A stretch of 42,190 nt of DNA from Nannocystaceae bacterium (GTDB lineage Bacteria; Myxococcota_A; Polyangia; Nannocystales; Nannocystaceae), in NCBI GenBank assembly GCA_019694555.1, contig JAIBBS010000058.1:1-42190 (forward strand), read 5' to 3'. A program made the position numbers and the translations under genes. Position 1 is the stretch's first letter. Every line of letters starts with the position of its first letter. The notes below the pieces were generated by a model. That model did not search any database. It had not been told where the DNA came from and saw nothing but the letters and a program-made list of their open reading frames with translations. Positions 26,747 through 33,728 of the stretch are shown in pieces.

Positions 26747-28447
26747 TCAGCCCTCCTCCCGGCGGTAGCCGAACGCGTCGGCGGAGACGAACTCGATCAC
26801 GAGATCGCGGAACTCGAACTCGCCATCGCCGACGGCCTGCAGCACGTGGTCGACGAAGGCCTCGTCGAGCGCGTCGAGCTCGTAGCGCCCGACGCCGTAG
26901 CGGTACAGCTGCTGCACCGCGCAGCGGTTGAGCAGGCCCGCGGAGATCGCGAGCTCACCCAGCTCGGCAGGGCCGTGGAAGCTGCCGACGTCGACGATCT
27001 CGCCGTTGCCCGAGATCACGCACTGCGACTCGTCGTCGGGGGTCTCGGGATTGTCCAGCTCGTGATCGCGGAAGCGGCCCTGGTTGTCGTAGTTCTCCAG
27101 GCCGAAGCCGACGGGATCCATCTGGCCGTGGCAGCCGGCGCAGCCGCCGGTGCGGTGCTGCGCGTAGCGATCCTCTTTGCACACCGCGCCGGTGGGCGGC
27201 AGATCGGTGTTGACCTCGGGCGGCGCCGGCGGGATGTCCTGGCAGAACAGCCGCGTGCGGATGAGCTTGCCGCGCTGCACCGGCGAGGTGTCGTCGAACT
27301 TCGCGCCCACCGACAGGAACGTGCCGTGGGACAACAGCCCGGCGCGGCCACTGTCGCCGTAGGCGACCCACTGCGGCACGTCGGAGCCCGGCGGTGTCAG
27401 GCCGTAGTGGGTCGCGAGCGCGTCGTCGACGAAGGTCTCGTCGAAGGTGAAGATCTGCTGCCACGGCAGGCGATCGTCGAAGACCACACGCTGCAGCAGC
27501 GCCTTGGACTCCTGCACCATCGCGACCGCGAGCTCGCCGGCGATGCCGAGCTGGGCGTAGCCGAGCCACAGCGCGTGGAAGCGGGCGACGCGATCGACCG
27601 CGCGGGGATCGTCGAGCAGCATCTGCGCCGCGGCCCGGACCTCGTCGGGGCTCGAGAGCTGCCCGGCCGCGGCGAGATCGAGCAACGCGTCGCTGGGGCC
27701 GGAGCCGAGCACGAAGTACGACAGCCGCGTGCCGACCTCCCAGTCGTCGAGCTTGTACACGCCGGGCGTGCCCTCGACCGGGGTGCCGATCTCGATGCGA
27801 TACAGGAACTCGGGGTCCTGCAGGATCGTGCGCAGGAAGCTGTCGACGCCGACGTAGAAGTCGCCCTCGGTGACGGCATAGTCGAGCGCACCGTCGTCGC
27901 CGTTCTCGCCGTGCAGCAGCAGCGCGAGCTCGTCCTCGGACAGCGGCCGCCGCAGCGCGCGACGCCCGAAGCGCGCCATGAACTCGCGCATGCACGCCTC
28001 GTCGCCCGGCCCCGAGGGCGAGCAACCGACGACCTGGTCGCGCCGCGCGGGATCCTCGAGCAGGCGCGTGGCCGCATCGGCCGCGAGCAGGTCGGCGCCC
28101 TCGACCAGGGCCTTGGACGGGATCTGGTTGGTGTAGTCGTTGTCGAACGGCGTGGGCTTGTCGTACGGCAGCAGCAACGCCGACTGCGGCTCGTCCCCGA
28201 GCAACAGATCGCGCAAGGTGTTGTCGTACTCGTTCGCGGTCAACCGCCGCAGCCCGGTGCGCCCGACCTCGCCTTCGTCCTGCGGCGGCGGCACACCGGT
28301 GTCGTCCGCGGTCGTGTCGACGCCATCGCTCGCAGCACCCGATCCACCGGAGCTGCCGGACGCGCCCTCGCCCGACGCCCCCGCATCGAGCCCGGTGTAG
28401 CAGCCTGCGCCCGCACCCAGCAGCAGCACCAACGCCGTGTTGCGCAT
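26747..28447 (-). CDS. DUF1592/DUF1588 cytochrome-like lipoprotein (PSCyt family)
   Basis: 566 residues. The lipoprotein signal ends GAGAGC with Cys16, then YTGLDAG and a Ser/Gly/Asp tether to about residue 60. Domains in order: DUF1587 (LRRLTANEYDNTLRDLLLG, 67-84), DUF1595 (ACMREFMARFGRRALRRPLSEDEL, 151-174), DUF1592 (LQDPEFLYRIE, then the TRLSYFVLGSGPSDALLDLAAAGQL block), DUF1588 (GLLSHGTFLSVGAKFDDTSPVQRG, RYAQHRTGGCAGCHGQMDPVGFGLENYD) and DUF1585 at the end. CAGCH at 436-440 is a heme c motif. Such proteins are abundant in Planctomycetes and myxobacteria; function is not known. ATG 28447 is preceded by GAGGAGGC, a strong ribosome site. First gene of a three-gene operon. Confidence 0.95.
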   Translation of the reverse strand: MRNTALVLLLGAGAGCYTGLDAGASGEGASGSSGGSGAASDGVDTTADDTGVPPPQDEGEVGRTGLRRLTANEYDNTLRDLLLGDEPQSALLLPYDKPTPFDNDYTNQIPSKALVEGADLLAADAATRLLEDPARRDQVVGCSPSGPGDEACMREFMARFGRRALRRPLSEDELALLLHGENGDDGALDYAVTEGDFYVGVDSFLRTILQDPEFLYRIEIGTPVEGTPGVYKLDDWEVGTRLSYFVLGSGPSDALLDLAAAGQLSSPDEVRAAAQMLLDDPRAVDRVARFHALWLGYAQLGIAGELAVAMVQESKALLQRVVFDDRLPWQQIFTFDETFVDDALATHYGLTPPGSDVPQWVAYGDSGRAGLLSHGTFLSVGAKFDDTSPVQRGKLIRTRLFCQDIPPAPPEVNTDLPPTGAVCKEDRYAQHRTGGCAGCHGQMDPVGFGLENYDNQGRFRDHELDNPETPDDESQCVISGNGEIVDVGSFHGPAELGELAISAGLLNRCAVQQLYRYGVGRYELDALDEAFVDHVLQAVGDGEFEFRDLVIEFVSADAFGYRREEG

Positions 28448-28674
28448 CGCCTGCCTCCTCACCGCCACCCAGGGTACCGCGTGCGTGCGGACACGGGCGT
28501 GGGCACACCGCAGCTCTTTTCGTGGTCCAGCCTCCGCTCGCGTCGCGGCGGTTCGCCCCGGAGATCGACTCCCTGCCCGGCAACACCTTCGTCGACCTCG
28601 AGCGCTGCCTGCAGAGCCATCCCCATCCCGAGTCGCCGCAGGCGTGCCCCGCCCCGGCTCCGCACCCGCAGTCG

Positions 28675-29292
28675 TCACTGCAGCAGCGCATCGACGCACG
28701 CACCCCGCAACGTCGCGCGCCAGCGCGGCTGCGGATGCGCGGCCAGCAGCGCGCGCGCCTCGTCGCGTGCCTGCTGCGTCTGCGCGGTGCGGCACAGCGC
28801 CAGCACCCGCAGCGCCATCCGCTGCGGCGCCTCGGGATCGAGCGGTGCCTGCTCGGCGTGCTGCTGCAGCAACACCAGCGCGCGTGCGGCAGCGCCCTCG
28901 CGCAGTGCCGCCTCGGCCTCGCGCAGCAGCTGTGCCGGCGGTATCGCGGGAGGCTCGGCGGGCGTCGGCGCCGGCACGACCGCCGCGCGCGGCACGGCTG
29001 GGCTCGACGTCGCCGTCGCTGCCGAGGTGGGCGCGGTCGGCCGGGCGGTCGACGACCACCACCAGCCGCCGCCGGCCGCGACCGCCGCGAGCACGCCCAC
29101 AAGCCACCACGCGCGCGGGCGCGGTGCCCGGCGTGGCGCTGCGATCGCGACCTCGTCGATGCGCTGGGCGGGCGCGGCCTCGGCCGACAGCCGCGTGACG
29201 ATCGTGTCCCAGCCCTGCTCGACCGGTGGCGGCTCGTCGCGCGCGACCGCGGTGTCGATCAACCGTCGTGCGAGCTCGCTCAGTTCAGCCAT
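28675..29292 (-). CDS. Putative membrane-anchored anti-sigma factor
   Basis: 205 residues. The N-terminal 60 residues (ELSELARRLIDTAVARDEPPPVEQGWDTIVTRL) are cytoplasmic in style. One membrane segment follows at about 62-79 (WWLVGVLAAVAAGGGWWW). The outer part begins with a Thr/Ala/Pro-rich linker and ends in a TPR-like helical region (LLREAEAALREGAAARALVLLQQHAEQAPLDPEAPQRMALRVLALC). The gene starts inside the sigma gene with a 13-base overlap, the usual place for an anti-sigma gene. The zinc-binding HxxxCxxC motif of many anti-sigma factors is absent, so identification rests on context and topology. It is the last gene of the operon starting at 33662; 227 bases without recognisable features follow. 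Confidence 0.7.
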   Translation of the reverse strand: MAELSELARRLIDTAVARDEPPPVEQGWDTIVTRLSAEAAPAQRIDEVAIAAPRRAPRPRAWWLVGVLAAVAAGGGWWWSSTARPTAPTSAATATSSPAVPRAAVVPAPTPAEPPAIPPAQLLREAEAALREGAAARALVLLQQHAEQAPLDPEAPQRMALRVLALCRTAQTQQARDEARALLAAHPQPRWRATLRGACVDALLQ

Positions 29293-29885
29293 GGCAGCTC
29301 CCCACCGTGACGCGCGAGGTAGCGCTGCAGCGCCACCTCGAAGGCCTCGCGACCGCGCCTCAGTCGCGAGTACACCGTGTTGAGCTTGACGTCGGTCATC
29401 GCGGCGATCTCGGGCGCGCTCATGTGCAACACCTCGGCCATCACGAACGTCGCGCGTTGATCGTCGTCGAGCGCCTGCAGTAGATCGTCGAGTGCGCCCA
29501 CCGCCTGGTGCCGGCCCACGCGCTGGTCGGGTTGCGTCGGCGGCCGGCCGGGTTCGACCTGGGCCTCGCGCTGGACCCGGGCCGCGAAGCTGCGCCGGCG
29601 GTCGCGGACCACGCGATACGCGATGCCGAAGATCCACGTGCGCGCGCTCGAGCGGCCCTCGAACTCGGAAAGCCGACGGTGCACGACCATGAACACGTCC
29701 TGCACCACGTCGTCGACCTCGAGCTCGGGGATGCCCAGCCGCCGCACGAACCGCCACACCGCGGGGTGGTGCTCGCGGTACAGCGCCTCGAACTGCGGCG
29801 CGATCGCAGACGCGTGCTGCTCGGAGGTCGATTCGCTCATCGCAGCCGCGCCCACTGTACCGTGATCGTGCGTCGTGGCGATCAT
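29280..29885 (-). CDS. ECF-type RNA polymerase sigma factor
   Basis: 201 residues from ATG 29885. Region 2 is clear: YREHHPAVWRFVRRLGIPELEVDDVVQDVFMVVHRRLSEFEGRSSARTWIFGIAYRVVRD. Region 4 follows: LDDLLQALDDDQRATFVMAEVLHMSAPEIAAMTDVKLNTVYSRLRRGREAF. Region 3 is absent, as expected for ECF sigmas. ATG 29885 overlaps the kinase stop as ATGA and is preferred; ATG 29840 (MSESTS) would give 186 residues. The upstream kinase gene makes phosphorylation of the sigma factor or its partner a fair idea: ECF sigmas controlled by Ser/Thr kinases are known from other bacteria. The putative anti-sigma gene overlaps its end. Confidence 0.95.
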   Translation of the reverse strand: MIATTHDHGTVGAAAMSESTSEQHASAIAPQFEALYREHHPAVWRFVRRLGIPELEVDDVVQDVFMVVHRRLSEFEGRSSARTWIFGIAYRVVRDRRRSFAARVQREAQVEPGRPPTQPDQRVGRHQAVGALDDLLQALDDDQRATFVMAEVLHMSAPEIAAMTDVKLNTVYSRLRRGREAFEVALQRYLARHGGELPWLN

Positions 29886-32815
29886 GGCGTCGGTCCCGGG
29901 CCTGCGGCGCTCAGGGCCTCGCGCGCGGTGGCGATCGCAGCGACCGCGCGGCTGGGGTCGAGTTCCGCGAGTGCGCGCTCGAGTGCCGCGCGCGCCGCCG
30001 CCCGCTCGCCGCGGGCGAGGTAGCCCTGCCCGAGTGCGAGGTCGCCCTCGCCCAGCTGTCGCGAACCACCAGGGCGCGCGTCGTCGAGCCGACGCGCCAG
30101 CGCGTCGATGGGCGCCGTCGCAGCGCGACCGGCATGCACCGCCACCTGCACGCGCACGATCGCGGCGGTGAGGCGATCCTCGGCGAGCACCAGCGGCGCG
30201 CGCACGAGGATCTCGTCGCTGCGATCGAGCGCCGCGTCGGCCTGGTCGAAGCGACCTGCCGCGTCGTGCACCCGCGCCATCGCGACCCACGCCGCGGCGG
30301 CCTGGCGGCTGCCCGGCACCGCGGCGTCGAGCGCCTGCTGGTACAGCGACAGCGCGAGCTCGGGGCGTCCCTGCTCGACGCGGATGTCGCCGAGCCCGAT
30401 CCACGCGCGGCCCAGATCCGCGGCCCCGGGATCGCTGTGCTCGAGCAACGACACCGCGTGCTCGAACTGCACCTGCGCGGCGTCGAAGACCCCGCGGTCG
30501 ACACACGAGCGACCGTAGGCGACCAGCGCGTAGGCGAGCGAGTGTCGGTCACCGGTCGGCGCGAGCAGCTCGATCGCGCGGCGGTGCGTGGCCTCGGACT
30601 CGTCGTCGAGCCCGGCGCCGCGCAGCGCGAGCCCGAGGTCGACCAGCGCGGTGCCGAGCTCGCTCGGCGGCGCCTGCAGGCGCTCGAGCGTGGCGACCAC
30701 GCGCCGCAGACGTGCGACCGCCTCGTGGTGGCGACCGTCGAGGTCGAGCACCTTGGCCAGGCGCGCCTCCGCGCTCGCGACCGCGGGGTCGTCCTCGCCC
30801 AGCTGCACGCGGAACAACTCGGTCGCGATGGTGAAGCGCTCGCGCGCGGGTCCCAGCGCGCCCAGGCGCAGCTCGACGTTGCCGAGGTTGGAGTGCAACG
30901 TCGCCGCCCACACCGCCTGCTCGCCGGAGCCGGTGCGCTCGAGTGCCTGCTCGAACTCGCGGCGGGCCTCGTGCAGGCGCTGCGCGTGGACGTACGCGGT
31001 ACCCAGCGCGTTGTGCAGCGCCATCGTCGGCTCCGCGGGATCACCGAGCCGGGCGAGGCGCGAGCGCGCGAGCGCGGCCCAGTGCTCGGCCGTCTCGAGA
31101 TCGCGGTCGTACTCCGCGGCGATCCACGTCTGCGCCACCGCGGCGGCGGCGACGGGCTCGTCGTAGCCCAGCGGCTCGCCCAGCGCGAGCGCCTCGTCGA
31201 GCGCCGCGCGGGCCTCGTCGAGGTGCCCCTGCCGCTCGCGCAGCTCGCCCAGGGCCACCAGCGCCTGCACGAGCACCGGCACGTAGCCGGTCGCACGCGC
31301 GGCCTCGACCGACGCGTGCGCGGCCCGGGCCGCGTCGTCGAAGCGGCCGACGGCCTGCAGCGCGCGTGCATGCGCACGCAGGCTCGCGGCCTCCGCCACG
31401 CGCTCGCGCAGCGCCAAAGGTGGCGCATCGACGCCGGTGGCGAGCGCCGCACGATCACCGCAGGTGTCGAGCGGCTCGAGCGACGCCGCCAGCTCGTCGG
31501 CGCGGGCGAGCACGTCGGCTTCGCCGCGCGCCAGCAGCTCGGCCGCGTGCGCGAGCCCCTGCGATCGCTGCCGCAGGCACGCGACCTGGCGATCGAACAT
31601 CGCCTCGGCCTGGGGCCCGTCGCGCTGGGCCTCGCAGGCCTCGCCGTACATCGCTGCCAGGGTCTGGGCATACGCGTCGAAGCGATCGCGCACGCGCTGC
31701 CACCGTGCCCCGGCAGCCGGCACCCGGCTCGCACCGAAGGCCGCCGCGACCGACTGCCGCCGCGCGTCATCCCACGCCTGGTCGAGCTCGGCCGGCACCT
31801 GCGTGCACGCGGGTGGCCCCGCGATCGCGTGCACCGTCCACGCCAGCGTCGCGACCGCCGTGGCCGCGATGCCCAACGCCAACCACCGACGCCGCGGGCG
31901 ACCGCGTCGCAGCGCCTGCTCGAGCGCGGTCATCGACGCGAAGCGCTCGTCGGGCCGGGGCGACAGCCCGCGACGGACGATCTGCCACAGCCACGCCGGC
32001 ACCGACGACGGCGGCGGTTGCTGTGGCGGCGACAGCTTCTGCCGCAGCAACGACTGCGTCGGCCCGCGGAAGGGTCGCCGGCCGTAGAGCGCCTCGAACA
32101 GCGCGACGCACAGCGCGTACTGATCGGCCGCGGGGCCGACGTCGCCACCGCCGTGCTGCTCGGGCGCCATGTACACCGGCGTGCCGACCACGCGCCCGGT
32201 CTCGGTCAGCGAGGTGTCGTCCTCGCGCGACAGCTCGGCTGCGTGGGCCATCGGTTCGTCCGCGACCGTGCTCGCGCGCGCGATGCCGAAGTCGGCGACC
32301 AACACCCGGCCGAAGCTCCGGCCCCGTGCGCCGCGCTCGATCAGCACGTTGGCCGGCTTGACGTCGCGATGCACCACGCCGGCGGCGTGCACCGCCGCGA
32401 GCCCGCATGCGATCTCGGCGAACACCGCGACGATCTCGGCCCAGCCGCGTGCGGACGCCTGCAGCCACTGCGCGAGATCGACACCGTCGACCAGATCGAG
32501 CGCGACGTAGACCGCATCGTCGCGCTCGCCCACGTCGAAGACCGCGAGCACGTTGGGATGGTGCACGCGCGCGAGCGCGCGGGCCTCGGCCAACAGCCGC
32601 GCGCGCGCCTTGACCGGATCGGCCGCGATGCGCCGCGGGTGCACCAGCTTGATCGCGACCGAGCGATCGAGCCGGGGATCGTGGGCGCGGTAGACCACGC
32701 CCATCGCACCTTGGCCGAGCAGCTCGACGATGCGGTACTCGCCGCAGCGCAGCTCGGCGGCGCGACGCTCCTCATCCGTTCCGCCCTGCCGGTCCTCGGT
32801 CGCGACGTCGTTCAC
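29882..32815 (-). CDS. Membrane Ser/Thr protein kinase with C-terminal TPR region
   Basis: 977 residues. Kinase domain at about 27-305: GQGAMGVVY, Lys56, HRDVKPAN (149-156), DFG at 175-177, GTPVYMAPEQ, all intact, so an active RD kinase. One membrane segment at about 311-332 (WLALGIAATAVATLAWTVHAIA) and then about 640 residues of helical, TPR-like repeats (for example AHRRAIELLAPTGDRHSLAYALVAYG-type units). A Cys-rich, Trp-containing block just after the membrane segment resembles the same block in the kinase at 19813-22560, so the two kinases are paralogues. GTG 32815 is the start. It sits between a lipoprotein gene (19 bases upstream) and an ECF sigma gene (ATGA overlap). Confidence 0.94.
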   Translation of the reverse strand: MNDVATEDRQGGTDEERRAAELRCGEYRIVELLGQGAMGVVYRAHDPRLDRSVAIKLVHPRRIAADPVKARARLLAEARALARVHHPNVLAVFDVGERDDAVYVALDLVDGVDLAQWLQASARGWAEIVAVFAEIACGLAAVHAAGVVHRDVKPANVLIERGARGRSFGRVLVADFGIARASTVADEPMAHAAELSREDDTSLTETGRVVGTPVYMAPEQHGGGDVGPAADQYALCVALFEALYGRRPFRGPTQSLLRQKLSPPQQPPPSSVPAWLWQIVRRGLSPRPDERFASMTALEQALRRGRPRRRWLALGIAATAVATLAWTVHAIAGPPACTQVPAELDQAWDDARRQSVAAAFGASRVPAAGARWQRVRDRFDAYAQTLAAMYGEACEAQRDGPQAEAMFDRQVACLRQRSQGLAHAAELLARGEADVLARADELAASLEPLDTCGDRAALATGVDAPPLALRERVAEAASLRAHARALQAVGRFDDAARAAHASVEAARATGYVPVLVQALVALGELRERQGHLDEARAALDEALALGEPLGYDEPVAAAAVAQTWIAAEYDRDLETAEHWAALARSRLARLGDPAEPTMALHNALGTAYVHAQRLHEARREFEQALERTGSGEQAVWAATLHSNLGNVELRLGALGPARERFTIATELFRVQLGEDDPAVASAEARLAKVLDLDGRHHEAVARLRRVVATLERLQAPPSELGTALVDLGLALRGAGLDDESEATHRRAIELLAPTGDRHSLAYALVAYGRSCVDRGVFDAAQVQFEHAVSLLEHSDPGAADLGRAWIGLGDIRVEQGRPELALSLYQQALDAAVPGSRQAAAAWVAMARVHDAAGRFDQADAALDRSDEILVRAPLVLAEDRLTAAIVRVQVAVHAGRAATAPIDALARRLDDARPGGSRQLGEGDLALGQGYLARGERAAARAALERALAELDPSRAVAAIATAREALSAAGPGPTP

Positions 32816-32834
32816 GGTCCACGCTCCGGGTCCG

Positions 32835-33662
32835 TCAGTTCGCGCACAGCCACTTCACCGTGCCGTACAGGACGATACCGCCGTTGTCGTCGACCGCCGT
32901 GCCGACGTCGTCGTAGAACTGCGGCAACCCCGGCTGCGAGCAGCTGGAGTACGCCTCACAGGTCCCGCAGATGTTGTGCGGACAGCTCGCGCCGTAGTGC
33001 GCGACACCGGCGTAACCGAGCTGCTCGCAGATCTGCGAGGCGTGGTACGAGGCCGGCAGGTCGATCTGACCGAACGAGATCCACGCCTGGTCCGCGTCCG
33101 CGCTGCAGACCACCCAGGGCGCGTTGGTGTCGGCATCGACGCCTTCGTCGCAGGCATCGGGGATCTCGCAACCGCTGGGACATCCGTCGGCAGACTCGAC
33201 GTTGCCGTCGTCGCAGTCCTCGACACCGGCGAAGACGTGACCGTCGCCGCACGCCGCGGGCACGCAGGTCGAGACGCAGCCGTCCTCGTCCTGCGCGTTG
33301 CCGTCGTCGCACAGCTCGTCGCCCTCGACGACGCCATCGCCACAGATCGGCCCCTGCTCCCCGCTGCTGCTGCTGCTGCTGCTCGCGGTGCCGGTGGGTC
33401 CCTCGCCGACGCTGGTGCTGCCGTCGTCCTCGCTGCTGCCGCCGTCGGTGCTGCCGGCCTCGTCCTCGCCCGTGCTGCCCTCGCCCTGCGGCGAGGACGC
33501 GCCGCCGGAATCACCGCTCGCGCTCGCTGCGTCGGCGCTCGATCCGCCCTCGCTCGAGCCCTCGCCGACGTCGCCGCGCCCGCCCGCGGTCCGGTCGGGC
33601 TGGTAGGGACAGGCGCACAGCAGCCACACGACGACGAAGGGACGGAAACGCGGCAGGCCCAT
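32835..33662 (-). CDS. Myxococcus-type disulfide-repeat lipoprotein (DUF4215-like)
   Basis: 275 residues. The signal ends LLCAC; Cys18 is the likely lipidation site, though Cys16 makes the lipobox unusual. A long tether of Gly/Ser/Asp/Glu with a run of seven serines reaches to about residue 104. Two disulfide repeats follow, CGDGVVEGDELCDDGNAQDE (107 on) and CGDGHVFAGVEDCDDGNVES (138 on), typical of myxobacterial surface proteins. The last 100 residues (WVVCSADADQAWISFGQIDL to KWLCAN) form a separate Cys-rich domain with eight or so cysteines that I do not recognise; it may bind a ligand. First gene of an operon with kinase, ECF sigma and putative anti-sigma, so it may be the sensor or a target of that pathway. 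Confidence 0.88.
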   Translation of the reverse strand: MGLPRFRPFVVVWLLCACPYQPDRTAGGRGDVGEGSSEGGSSADAASASGDSGGASSPQGEGSTGEDEAGSTDGGSSEDDGSTSVGEGPTGTASSSSSSSGEQGPICGDGVVEGDELCDDGNAQDEDGCVSTCVPAACGDGHVFAGVEDCDDGNVESADGCPSGCEIPDACDEGVDADTNAPWVVCSADADQAWISFGQIDLPASYHASQICEQLGYAGVAHYGASCPHNICGTCEAYSSCSQPGLPQFYDDVGTAVDDNGGIVLYGTVKWLCAN

Positions 33663-33728
33663 GCCCCCTGGGTGGGAGCCCTCGCCGCGTTCCGTCCCCG
33701 ATTCGTCGAGGTCGGGACGATTTCCCGA

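Noticed and set aside
28448..28540. Sigma-54 promoter upstream of the DUF1592 operon
   Set aside because: A TGG and a later TGC can be found, but the spacing between GG and GC is not the required ten bases.
28459..28665. Minus-strand open frame of 68 residues in the gap between the DUF1592 gene and the putative anti-sigma gene
   Set aside because: No ribosome site, Arg-rich composition and no family features; treated as non-coding.
28675..33662. Reading the kinase/ECF operon or the FHA pairs as a phage-defence system
   Set aside because: No nuclease, NTPase effector, toxin, reverse transcriptase or other defence effector is present; signalling is the simpler explanation.
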